DNA from: CADEDH01 sp965263455
GTDB taxonomy: Bacteria > Actinomycetota > Acidimicrobiia > Acidimicrobiales > SZUA-35
Direction of reading: 5' to 3'
Assembly (NCBI GenBank): GCA_965263455.1
Contig: CBDHHN010000004.1
Span: 3,100,001 to 3,164,000, forward strand
DNA: 64,000 nucleotides
The translations under genes and the position numbers were made by a program. Positions 1 through 7,751 of the stretch are shown piece by piece (the stretch's first letter is position 1; the number at the start of each line of letters is the position of its first letter). The notes under the pieces were generated by a model that was given only the letters and a program-made list of their open reading frames with translations, did not search any database and was not told where the DNA came from.

Positions 1-775
1 GACCGCCGGCGGCGCCACCCTGACCAGGCTGGCCCTCGACGCCGAGGCCGGGTTCCGCGTCGACGGGGAGCAGCTGGCCGCCGCCGTCGGCCCCACCACC
101 CGGGCCGTGGTCCTGACCACGCCCAACAACCCCACCGGAGCCGTGGCCTCGCCCGACGAGTTGGAGGCGGTGGCCGCCGTGGCCCGGGAGCACGACCTGT
201 GGGTCGTGGCCGACGAGGTCTACTCCGAGTTGGTGTTCGAGGGCGAGCACACCTCCATCGCCGCCCTCGACGGGATGGCCGACCGCACCGTGACGGTGTC
301 GAGCCTGTCGAAGTCGCATGCCATGACCGGATGGCGCCTCGGCTGGGCCGTCGCTCCGCCGCCCCTGGTCGAGCACTTCAACGACCTGGGCATGGCCATG
401 GCCTACGGCCTTCCCGGCTTCATCCAGACCGCCGCCGTCGAGGCCCTCGCCACCCAGGACGTGGCGGTGGGCGAGATGCGGGAGATCTACCGCCGCCGGC
501 GGGACCTGGTGGCCGGCGAACTCGACGGGGTCGACGGGATGACGGTCCTGGTACCTCAGGCCGGGATGTACGTGATGGTCGACGTTCGGGCCTTCCCCGC
601 CTCGGCCGACGGCTTCGCCTGGGATCTGTACCGGGCCACCGGGGTGGCCGTGGTCGACGCCGGCGGCTTCGGCCCCGCCTCCGCCGGCTGGCTGCGGCTC
701 TCGTTCACCGCGTCCGACGATGACCTGACCGAGGGGTGCCGTCGGCTCAAGGCCTACGTGGCCGGGCTCGGCTGA
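1..775 (+). CDS. PLP-dependent class I/II aminotransferase, C-terminal part
   Basis: The reading frame is open from the left edge of the window to a TGA at 773-775, giving about 257 residues, so the N-terminal third or more is missing. The visible part holds the core of a fold-type I aminotransferase: a TTPNNPTGA segment, VADEVYSEL (the Asp and Tyr that contact pyridoxal phosphate), and SLSKSHAMTGWRLGW, whose Lys forms the Schiff base. The C-terminal small domain ends with WLRLSFT, containing the Arg that binds the substrate carboxylate. Such enzymes transfer amino groups between amino acids and 2-oxo acids in the cytosol. The exact substrate (aspartate, aromatic or other) cannot be read from this fragment. 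The stop overlaps the first of three CTGAG direct repeats. Confidence 0.9.
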   Translation, partial: TAGGATLTRLALDAEAGFRVDGEQLAAAVGPTTRAVVLTTPNNPTGAVASPDELEAVAAVAREHDLWVVADEVYSELVFEGEHTSIAALDGMADRTVTVSSLSKSHAMTGWRLGWAVAPPPLVEHFNDLGMAMAYGLPGFIQTAAVEALATQDVAVGEMREIYRRRRDLVAGELDGVDGMTVLVPQAGMYVMVDVRAFPASADGFAWDLYRATGVAVVDAGGFGPASAGWLRLSFTASDDDLTEGCRRLKAYVAGLG

Positions 776-798
776 GGCCAACCTGAGCCCTTCCTGAG
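772..798 (+). promoter_or_regulatory. Three CTGAG direct repeats at 11-nt period (candidate OmpR-type operator)
   Basis: CTGAG occurs at 772-776, 783-787 and 794-798, exactly 11 nt apart, just before the ABC exporter genes. An 11-nt period places each half-site on the same DNA face and is typical of OmpR/PhoB-family response regulators. A similar CTGAA arrangement lies beside a response regulator gene at 18693-18739. Binding is inferred, not shown. Confidence 0.4.
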
Positions 799-865
799 AA
801 TCCTCGTCCGGCCCGCGGCGCCTCGCCCTCGTGGGCAACACTGTCCGGGTGATCGCACCACCAGG

Positions 866-2704
866 TTGGCTTCCACCCGGCCCACGGCGGCGTCCGTGAG
901 CGGCATCGTCGCCTTCTTCCGGGTGCTGTCGTACGCCCCCCGAAGCGAGAAGCGGAACTTCCTGATCGCCCAGCTCGGGATCGTGTTCATGGTCGTGACC
1001 CAGCTCATGATCCCCCAACTCGTCCAGGACCTCATCGACGACGGGATCCTGGCCTCGAACACCGACCGCGTCATCTCGGTGTCGTTCCAGATGATCCTGT
1101 GGGCGATCCTGAACCTGGTCGTGGCCGGGGTCGTGGCCTACCTCGCCTCCACCACGGCCACGAACATGGCGCACCATCTCCGGGTCGCCCTCTACGAGAA
1201 GATCTCGACCCTCAGCCACGGCAACGTCGACCGCCTGTCGACCTCCGACCTGCTCGTCCGCCTGACCAGCGACGTCAACATCATGAAGACGGCCTGGATG
1301 CAGACCATGTACATGCTGTTTCAGGCCCCGTGGCTGCTGGTGGGGGCGGTCGCCCTGGTGGCGTGGCAGACGCCGTCGCTGCTGTGGATCATGGCCCTGG
1401 TCATGGCGGTGACGGTGGTGATCGTGCTGCTGATCGCGCCGACCCTGGGCCCGCTCTACGCCATTGCCCAGCGCAAGCTCGACGGCCTCAACACCGTGTT
1501 CTTCGAGAACATCGCCGGCATCCGGGTGGTGAAGGCGTTCAATCGGGATGCCCTGGAGGTCGAGCGGTTCCGGGACCGGAACCACGAGGTGTACGAGGCC
1601 CAGTTGCGTCCGGCCATCCGCACCGCACTGTTCCAGCCCGTCCTGTTCGGCCTCCTCTACTCGGCGGTGGGTATGGCCGTGATCGTGTCCGGGGCCGACG
1701 TGGCCCGGGGCGTGATCGCCAACGACCCCGACGCCATCAAGCCGGGTGAGCTGAGCACCTTCTTCAACTACCTCATCACCTCGATGATCCCGATCATGAT
1801 CGTGACCTTCGTGCTGCCCGAACTGGGCCGGTTCGAGGCGTCGATGAAGCGGAGCCTGGAGGTGTTCCGGTCCGAGGCCGACGTGGTCGAGCCGGCCGAG
1901 CCCGTCGATCCCGGGCCGCTGTCGGGCCGGATCGAGTTCCGGGACGTGACCATGGCCTATCTCGACGACGAGGCTCGGCCCCTGCCCACCCCGGTGCTCC
2001 GCAACGTCAGCCTGACGGTCGAGCCGGGAGAGACGGTGGCGATCCTGGGTCAGACCGGCAGCGGTAAGACCACGCTGATCAGCCTCGTGCCCCGCTTCTA
2101 CGACGTGACCGAGGGGGCGGTGCTCCTCGACGGCCACGACGTGCGGACCCTCAGCTTCGACCGACTGCGGCGCGACGTGACGGTGGCCGAGCAGCAGGCG
2201 GTGGCCTTCGCCGGCACCTTCGCCCACAACATCGGCTACGGGGTGCCGGGGGCCGGCTACGACGAGGTGGCCGGGGCGGCCCGGGTGGCCGACGCCGACG
2301 GGTTCATCGAAGCCCAACTCGAGGGGTACGAGGCCCCGGTGCGGGAGGGCGGTACCAATCTGTCCGGTGGCCAGCGGCAACGGCTGAGCCTGGCCCGGGC
2401 CGTGGCCTCCGACCCGCAGATCCTCATCCTCGACGACACCACGTCGGCCGTCGACGTGGCGACCGAGGCCCGGATCCGGGACGCACTGGACGAGGCCCTG
2501 GCCGGACGGACCGTGCTCCTGGTGGCGCAACGGATCACCACCGCCATGCGGGCCGACAAGATCGTGCTTCTCGACCACGGCACGGTGGCCGACTGCGGGA
2601 CCCATGCCGAGTTGTTGGAGCGGTCGGACCTGTACCGGGAGATCGCCGAGTCCCAGCTCGGCTCGCTCGACGAGATCGCCGAGCTCCTGGGGAGTCGGCC
2701 GTGA
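866..2704 (+). CDS. Heterodimeric ABC exporter, subunit with degenerate ATP site
   Basis: This 612-residue protein has an exporter-type transmembrane domain (about residues 20-310) followed by a nucleotide-binding domain. Walker A is GQTGSGKTT (about 395), the signature is canonical LSGGQRQR (about 499), and Walker B is LILDD, so the catalytic Glu is Asp. The H-loop reads VAQR, with His replaced by Gln. The next gene carries the complementary changes, which is the classic pattern of a heterodimeric exporter with one inactive and one active ATP site. It probably exports drugs, lipids or peptides across the plasma membrane; the substrate is unknown. The start is uncertain: TTG at 866 opens the longest frame, and GTG at 896 is a plausible alternative. 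Its TGA overlaps the next gene's GTG by 4 nt, so the two are translationally coupled. Confidence 0.9.
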   Translation: MASTRPTAASVSGIVAFFRVLSYAPRSEKRNFLIAQLGIVFMVVTQLMIPQLVQDLIDDGILASNTDRVISVSFQMILWAILNLVVAGVVAYLASTTATNMAHHLRVALYEKISTLSHGNVDRLSTSDLLVRLTSDVNIMKTAWMQTMYMLFQAPWLLVGAVALVAWQTPSLLWIMALVMAVTVVIVLLIAPTLGPLYAIAQRKLDGLNTVFFENIAGIRVVKAFNRDALEVERFRDRNHEVYEAQLRPAIRTALFQPVLFGLLYSAVGMAVIVSGADVARGVIANDPDAIKPGELSTFFNYLITSMIPIMIVTFVLPELGRFEASMKRSLEVFRSEADVVEPAEPVDPGPLSGRIEFRDVTMAYLDDEARPLPTPVLRNVSLTVEPGETVAILGQTGSGKTTLISLVPRFYDVTEGAVLLDGHDVRTLSFDRLRRDVTVAEQQAVAFAGTFAHNIGYGVPGAGYDEVAGAARVADADGFIEAQLEGYEAPVREGGTNLSGGQRQRLSLARAVASDPQILILDDTTSAVDVATEARIRDALDEALAGRTVLLVAQRITTAMRADKIVLLDHGTVADCGTHAELLERSDLYREIAESQLGSLDEIAELLGSRP

Positions 2705-4464
2705 GCCGCCGCCCCCCGGCCGAGCGGCCGACCTTTCCCCGCCTGCTCGGCTACGTCACCCGGAACCGGGGGCCGCTGGCCGTGGCCGTCGTCTTCCTCG
2801 TCCTGGGGGCCCTGGTCCAGGCCGGCCAGCCCTTCCTGTTCGGGGTGGCCGTCGACGAGCTTGCCCGGGGCGACTCGGGCAACGCCGTCCGCTACGGCCT
2901 GCTGATCATCGCCCTGGCCTGCACCTCCGGGGTGCTGACCTTCATCGCCAACCGTCAGCTCGCGATCCTGGCCCAGCGGGCCATGGAGGAGCTCCGCAAC
3001 GAGCTGTTCGCCAAGATGCAGAACTTGTCGCTGACGTTCTACGACGCCCAGTCGGCCGGTGATCTCAACGCCCGGGTCACCTCCGACACCGAGGCGGTCA
3101 ACCAGTTCTTCACCGCCGCCATAGCCCGGATCATCTCCTCCAGCATGACGGTCCTGGCCATGCTGGCGCTGATGCTGACCCTGGATCCGACCATGACCCT
3201 GGTCGTGGTGCTCATCGTGCCCATGTCGCTCGGCGTGTTCGTGGTCCTGGGGCGACGGATCCAGGCCGACTTCGAGGCCTACCAGCGCCTGGTGGGCGAA
3301 CTCAACGGCTACGTCGAGGAGGTCATCGAGGGTCATAGGACCGTCACCGCCTACGGCCGCCAGGCCGACGCCGCCCAGCAGGTCCGGGAGCTGTCGGAGC
3401 AGGCCCGCCAGGCCGATCGCTCGGCCCAGTTCCGCTCCTACCTGATGCAGCCGGTCAACACCCTGGCCAACAACCTCGACGTCGCCCTGGTGGCGCTGAT
3501 CGGTGGTTGGCGAGCCGTGAACGGGGCGATCTCGGTCGGCGATGTGGTGAGCTTCGTCGGCTACGCCCAGCAGTTCGGGGGTCAGGCCAACCAGCTGTCC
3601 CAGGTGGTGACCCAGGTGCTCTCGGCCGTGGCCGGGGGGCGCCGGGTGTTCGACATCCTCGACCTCGATCCCGACATCAAGAGTGCCGACGACGCCGCCC
3701 CGATGTCGGAGGCCGAGGGCAAGGTCGACTTCGACCACGTCGACTTCAGCTACGTCCCGGGCAAGCAGGTCCTGTTCGACAACGATTTCCAGGTCGCCCC
3801 GGGCGAGTTCATCGGCCTGGTCGGGCCCACGGGGGCGGGGAAGTCGACCATCATCAATCTCCTGACCCGGTTCTACGACATCGATGCCGGGGACATCCGC
3901 CTCGACGACCGGTCCATCGTCGGCATCGACCTCGACGACCTGCGCCGCCGATGCGGAGTCGTGCTCCAGACGCCGTTCCTGTTCTCGGAGTCGATCATGT
4001 ACAACCTGGCCTACGGCCGGGAGGGCGTGAGCGAGGAGGAGTGCATCGAGGCGGCCAAGGCGGCCGAGGCCCACCGTTTCATCGAACGGCTGCCCAACGG
4101 CTACGACACCGTGCTCACCGGTGGGGCCGTCGGCCTGTCCCAAGGGCAGCGCCAGCTCCTCACCATCGCCCGGGCCATCGTCTCCCAGCCCGATGTCCTG
4201 GTGTTGGACGAGGCCACGTCGAGTGTCGACACCCGGACCGAGCGCCGGATCCAGACCGCCCTGGACCGCCTGATGGAGGGCCGGACCAGCTTCGTCATCG
4301 CCCACCGCCTGGCCACGGTGCGCCACGCCGACCGGATCATCGTCCTCGACCAGGGACGGATTCGTGAGATCGGCTCCCATGACGAGCTGGTGGCGGCCGA
4401 GGGCTTCTACGCCTCGCTCTACCTTCAGCAGTTCGCCACGCCCAACGGCGCCGGCTCCTCGTAG
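2701..4464 (+). CDS. Heterodimeric ABC exporter, subunit with canonical catalytic site
   Basis: This is a 587-residue half-transporter with a membrane domain at about residues 20-310 and an ATPase domain after about 340. Walker A is GPTGAGKST (about 376), Walker B is VLVLDE with the catalytic Glu (about 500), and the H-loop is IAHR (about 534). The signature motif is LSQGQ instead of LSGGQ. In the dimer this altered signature faces the degenerate Walker site of the preceding subunit, while this subunit's intact Walker and H-loop face that subunit's normal LSGGQ. The GTG start overlaps the previous stop (GTGA). It converges with the GTP cyclohydrolase-like gene, and only about 45 nt separate the two if the frameshift in that gene is corrected. 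Confidence 0.92.
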   Translation: MSRRPPAERPTFPRLLGYVTRNRGPLAVAVVFLVLGALVQAGQPFLFGVAVDELARGDSGNAVRYGLLIIALACTSGVLTFIANRQLAILAQRAMEELRNELFAKMQNLSLTFYDAQSAGDLNARVTSDTEAVNQFFTAAIARIISSSMTVLAMLALMLTLDPTMTLVVVLIVPMSLGVFVVLGRRIQADFEAYQRLVGELNGYVEEVIEGHRTVTAYGRQADAAQQVRELSEQARQADRSAQFRSYLMQPVNTLANNLDVALVALIGGWRAVNGAISVGDVVSFVGYAQQFGGQANQLSQVVTQVLSAVAGGRRVFDILDLDPDIKSADDAAPMSEAEGKVDFDHVDFSYVPGKQVLFDNDFQVAPGEFIGLVGPTGAGKSTIINLLTRFYDIDAGDIRLDDRSIVGIDLDDLRRRCGVVLQTPFLFSESIMYNLAYGREGVSEEECIEAAKAAEAHRFIERLPNGYDTVLTGGAVGLSQGQRQLLTIARAIVSQPDVLVLDEATSSVDTRTERRIQTALDRLMEGRTSFVIAHRLATVRHADRIIVLDQGRIREIGSHDELVAAEGFYASLYLQQFATPNGAGSS

Positions 4465-4509
4465 CCCTGGGTAAGGCTCGGTGGGGGAGCGGGCCGGCTC
4501 GAGGGCGGG

Positions 4510-5233
4510 TTAGAGAACGCCGACGTGGCCGGGCCCGAGACCGAGTCGAGCAGCCGGGCCCACCACGAGGCGGGGCCGGTTGAGCAGGTGGCCATGGTCG
4601 GCCTTGACGATGCAGGTACTCGCTCGACTCGCGCTGTACGCGGACCAGCGGCATCCGCTCGACCTTGATGGCGGCCCCCTCGACGGCGGCGATCTTGTCG
4701 GGGTTGTTGGTCAGGAGCTTGATCCACTCCAGCTCCAGGTAGTCGCGCAGGAAGTCGGTGGCCACCGTGTAGTCGCGCACGTCGGGCCGGAGGCCCTGCG
4801 CCTCGTAGCTCTGGAAGGTGTCGAGGCCCTGGGCCACCCGGAGGTGGTAGGCGGTGGCCTTGGCCCGCAGGCCGGCTCCTCGGCCCTCGTGGGCCAGTAG
4901 ATGGATGAGTACGCCCGAGCGCTCCTTGCGCATGGCCTCGATCGAGGCGTCCAACTGCTCGCGGCAGTCGCATTCCCGGGAGCCGTAGATCTCCCCGTAC
5001 TGGCAGGCCGACTGGAGTCGGACCAGCGTTCCGTTCGTGACCTCACCGTGGACGATGGCCGAGCCCTGCCCATCGGGGAACACCACCACCTCGGTCTGGC
5101 CCAGGCGGGCCATGTTCAGAGGATGCTTGATGTAGTCGTGGTGCCGGTGAAGGTTGTACCCGGCGTCGTGATCGCCATGGTGATGGCGATGAGAATGCAC
5201 CTGGTGCGCGCCGATCTCGTCGTCTTGCGACAT
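4510..5233 (-). CDS. GTP cyclohydrolase II-like protein (RibA family), frameshifted near the C-terminus
   Basis: The core matches GTP cyclohydrolase II, which opens the GTP imidazole ring in riboflavin synthesis. It has the zinc motif C-x10-C-x-C (SACQYGEIYGSRECDC), HEGRGAG, the DTF...RDY segment and LLTNNPDK. There is no RibB domain. The N-terminus is His-rich (about ten His in the first 40 residues). After EYL the frame breaks at about 4612. Dropping one base restores IVKADHGHLLN, matching the family's usual YLxxK...GHLL ending, and gives a TAA at 4510-4512. Uncorrected, the frame continues with Arg/Pro-rich sequence to 4337, antisense to the ABC gene. ATG 5233 is preferred; TTG 5248 is the alternative. 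The upstream PfkB-like gene ends a few bases away, so the pair is an operon. The break may be real or a sequence error. Confidence 0.75.
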
Positions 5234-5251
5234 GAGTGTCAATCCCAATCC

Positions 5252-6718
5252 CTAGCTGTTGGTTCGCTCTACATGTGCTTCGATTTCGTCGACCGAGGGC
5301 AGGCCTTGGACGAGGCCGGGTTGCATGGCGCAGATCTCCAGCGCTGCCATGCCCCAGTCCAAAGCGGGGTTGACCCGCTCCTCCAGAGGGTCATCCCATC
5401 GGTCGAGGCGGGCGTTCTGGGCCAGGAAGGCGGCCGTGAACGCCTCGCGGGCGCCGGCCTGCTCCCGAACGTAGGGGTTGTCGTTCGACCGTTGGTTCGG
5501 ACTGTCGAACGGGCCATACGCCTCGATCCCGTCGACCTCGCACCGGATGATGGTGCGGACCCCGGTCTTCGACCGGAGAAAGGCGACCTGTTGCGCCAGT
5601 GACGCCTCCGATGGCACCAGCCATTCGAGCTCGCGCTCGTGCCCGATCAGGTAGTCGATCCGGCCCAGTACCTTGGGTTGCACGATGTTGGTGTCAGCCA
5701 AGGTCGGGGCGGGCAGGAGAACCGTCCGAGGGCGGGTGGCCCGCTTGCCGGGCAGTTCGTCCGGGAGAGCATTCAAGAGGTCGCGCACGACCTCGAAGCG
5801 GGCCTCGAGGGTGAACAGGACGTTGTCCTCCACACCGAGCACACCCACCGCGTCCCGAGCTTGGTTGAGGTCGATGCTCAGCTCCTCCCGGTTCATCCAG
5901 GCAAGGGCGAAGCTGCGGCCGTGGGTGCGGTTGGTCAGCACCGTGACCCGGGGGGTTCGGCCCGGTTGGCGATCGACGAACGTGGTGTCGACGCCCTCGG
6001 TGTCGAGGTAGGACACGATCTCATCGCCCGCCGGGTCGTCGCCGATGGCGGCCACCAGTGACACATCGAACCCGACTCGGGCCAGGGCGACGGCTAGCGT
6101 CAGGCCCTTCCCTCCGGGCTGTTCGACCAGGGAGGCGGCGGCCATGGCCCGGTCGTTGGCGAAGTCGGGGTAGTCGTCGATTCGGTACAGATGATCGATG
6201 GCGGCCCCGCCGACCACCACTGCCCGTCCGAGGGGGATCCCGGCCACCGCACGTTCGGGTCGGGTCCGTCGGGCCAGTTCCCGGGCCAGGCGTTCGAGTG
6301 CGTCCACCTCGACCCGGGTCCGGAGGTTCGTGTCGCTGGGGGCGGCGTGCTCGGGGGTCACACCCGCCAGGGCGTGTAGTTCGTCCCAGCGCTGTCGCAG
6401 TTCCTGTCTGCGCTGGGTGACGTCGTCGGCATAGAGGCTGGCGTGGCCGGGATCCTCCGCCGGGACGGTGAGCCGGAGCCGGAGGGCGGCGTCGAGTACG
6501 AGGCGGTCAGTGCCCTCGAAGCCGGCGACAAGCCCCGTGAGCAGCTCGATCAGCTGTGTGGGCTCCTCAGGATGGCCGCCTACCGCCAGGCTCGATGCAG
6601 CCGGCGTACGGGTCAGGCCCTTCCAGAGGTCGGGGTCCCGCAGCAGGCGGTCGCTCGTCAGGCCCTCCCGCTGGCGAAGCTTCTTCAGGAGCCCGAGAAC
6701 GTTGGCCTGTCCCGACAT
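5252..6718 (-). CDS. PfkB/ribokinase-like protein with N-terminal helical domain and altered catalytic motif
   Basis: This 488-residue protein has two parts. Residues 1 to about 155 are a helical, uncharacterised domain that starts LLKKLRQREGLT and has a regulatory look. From about residue 165 it is a PfkB-type sugar or nucleoside kinase, with VVVGGAAIDHLYRIDDYP and EQPGGKG, the latter the glycine motif that holds the substrate. The family's second signature, usually DTxGAGD, reads EQAGAREAF here (about residue 425): the anion-hole Gly is Arg and the catalytic Asp is Glu. It could therefore be a weak kinase or a nucleotide/sugar-binding pseudoenzyme. It is followed within a few bases by the GTP cyclohydrolase II-like gene and is divergent from an ECF sigma factor. 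The substrate is unknown. Confidence 0.75.
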   Translation of the reverse strand: MSGQANVLGLLKKLRQREGLTSDRLLRDPDLWKGLTRTPAASSLAVGGHPEEPTQLIELLTGLVAGFEGTDRLVLDAALRLRLTVPAEDPGHASLYADDVTQRRQELRQRWDELHALAGVTPEHAAPSDTNLRTRVEVDALERLARELARRTRPERAVAGIPLGRAVVVGGAAIDHLYRIDDYPDFANDRAMAAASLVEQPGGKGLTLAVALARVGFDVSLVAAIGDDPAGDEIVSYLDTEGVDTTFVDRQPGRTPRVTVLTNRTHGRSFALAWMNREELSIDLNQARDAVGVLGVEDNVLFTLEARFEVVRDLLNALPDELPGKRATRPRTVLLPAPTLADTNIVQPKVLGRIDYLIGHERELEWLVPSEASLAQQVAFLRSKTGVRTIIRCEVDGIEAYGPFDSPNQRSNDNPYVREQAGAREAFTAAFLAQNARLDRWDDPLEERVNPALDWGMAALEICAMQPGLVQGLPSVDEIEAHVERTNS

Positions 6719-6735
6719 CGAGTTGAGGCTACACT

Positions 6736-6749
6736 TTCTGTCGACAGAA
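6736..6749. promoter_or_regulatory. 14-bp palindrome TTCTGTCGACAGAA upstream of the PfkB-like gene
   Basis: This perfect inverted repeat ends 18 bp upstream of the PfkB-like start at 6718, in the 133-bp region shared with the divergent ECF sigma gene. Position and symmetry suggest an operator for a dimeric regulator. The factor is not identifiable. Confidence 0.4.
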
Positions 6750-6790
6750 TGGACGCACTGATCTGAACACGAGTTGTCGTGAGGCAGAAA

Positions 6791-6801
6791 TTGTCATGAC
6801 A
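6791..6801. promoter_or_regulatory. TTGTCATGACA palindrome, same core as the phn promoter palindrome
   Basis: The 11-nt sequence is identical to the core of the GTTGTCATGACAAC palindrome at 59674-59687 in front of phnF. It lies between the PfkB-like gene and the ECF sigma gene. A related half-site (TTGTCGTGA) lies about 15 bp to its left. It may be a GntR-type operator; this is inference. Confidence 0.35.
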
Positions 6802-6851
6802 GGCGCTGATTCTGGTGGACAGTTCAGAGGGCGTCGTGGAAAGCTGTCGGC

Positions 6852-7388
6852 ATGGAAGAGGAGCCAACTGCTGAGCAGCTCCGATTCGTTCTGGACCGGG
6901 CGGCAGCCACCGCCCGTGGTCTGGGAGCCGGGGCCGCCGTCGATGATGTCGCCCAGATGGCGGCCGTCCGCTTGTACCGGCGGTGGTCGTCGCCCCGGGT
7001 TCAGGAGGCGGCGGCTGAGAACGGGGCCCACTGGCGGAACCTGATCTCGGTCACGGCGCGGCGGATCTACTTCGACATGATCCGCTCGGAGTCCCGGCGT
7101 ACCGAACGCCAGATGAAGGCCACGGGGAGCGAAGGCCGGCCTCGCCCCGAGATCGTGCTTGCGGGTGCGACGATCGGGGATGGAGACGCCGAGCTGTATC
7201 TGGCCCACGTGACGCTGCTCGACGCCATCGACCAGCTCGAGGCACCCCTGGACCGGGTGGCGGAGCTGGCCTTCGTCGAGGAGTGGAACAGCGTCGAGAT
7301 CGCCGACGAACTGGGCCTGGATCAGCGTACGGTTCGCCGCCACCGAGAGCGGGCCCGCACTCGGCTGCGGCGGTTCCTGGACGACTGA
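6852..7388 (+). CDS. ECF-type RNA polymerase sigma factor
   Basis: This 178-residue protein has a sigma-70 region 2-like N-terminal half (about 10-80: VDDVAQMAAVRLYRRW, then TARRIYFDMIRSESRR) and a region 4 helix-turn-helix at about 120-175 (WNSVEIADELGLDQRTVRRHRERARTRLRRFL). Such factors direct RNA polymerase to a small regulon in response to a signal. No anti-sigma gene is adjacent. It is divergent from the PfkB/GTP cyclohydrolase-like pair, which it may control. The ATG at 6852 follows a GGAAAG-like ribosome site. The gene ends beside a GC hairpin at 7389-7412. Confidence 0.82.
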   Translation: MEEEPTAEQLRFVLDRAAATARGLGAGAAVDDVAQMAAVRLYRRWSSPRVQEAAAENGAHWRNLISVTARRIYFDMIRSESRRTERQMKATGSEGRPRPEIVLAGATIGDGDAELYLAHVTLLDAIDQLEAPLDRVAELAFVEEWNSVEIADELGLDQRTVRRHRERARTRLRRFLDD

Positions 7389-7412
7389 GGCGCCAGGACG
7401 CAGGCTGGCGCC
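7389..7412. terminator. GC-rich hairpin between convergent genes
   Basis: The arms GGCGCCA (7389-7395) and TGGCGCC (7406-7412) are perfectly complementary around a 10-nt loop. It starts right after the ECF sigma stop and faces the end of the small gene at 7427-7588. There is no T-run, as is common in high-GC actinobacteria. Confidence 0.5.
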
Positions 7413-7426
7413 GACAGGGGACCGGA

Positions 7427-7588
7427 TCAGTCGCCGGTCTGTTCGAGTAGCCGCCGAGCCCGGGCCCTGACCCGACGGTCGGCGTCGCGCACCCAGGCCA
7501 GCAGGTCGTCGTCGTCGAGGTCCTGCGGTCGCTCGACCGGCTCGGTGTCGGTGACGATGGTCAGCTCGGACTTCCGTCGGTTCCCCAT
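7427..7588 (-). CDS. Small hypothetical protein, 53 residues
   Basis: A short frame from ATG (7586-7588) to TGA (7427-7429) encodes a highly charged protein starting MGNRRKSELTIVTDTEP. It has a central acidic stretch (DLDDDDLLAW) and a basic C-terminal helix (DADRRVRARARRLLEQ). A GAGGG ribosome site lies at good spacing before the ATG. No family was recognised. It converges with the ECF sigma gene and is divergent from the acetyltransferase gene. The DDxLLAWVRDADRRVRARARRLLE stretch looks like a compact two-helix unit. It may be a small regulatory or interaction protein, but this is unproven. Confidence 0.55.
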   Translation of the reverse strand: MGNRRKSELTIVTDTEPVERPQDLDDDDLLAWVRDADRRVRARARRLLEQTGD

Positions 7589-7751
7589 GACAACCCTCTA
7601 GGTGGTCGTGTGCACACCTATGGTACTTCGCCGTACCTCCCGGCGCACGACTACGACTACGCCGCCGGGCCCGTGGTTCGGCGGCGAAAGGCGAAGAAAC
7701 CCGGATCAAGGCTGCGCACACCCAACACCGGAGCCGTGCGATCCTGGCCCC

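Noticed and set aside
2257..4380. 707-codon minus-strand frame across the ABC exporter genes
   Set aside because: It is antisense to two well-supported ABC subunits and lacks any recognisable motif.
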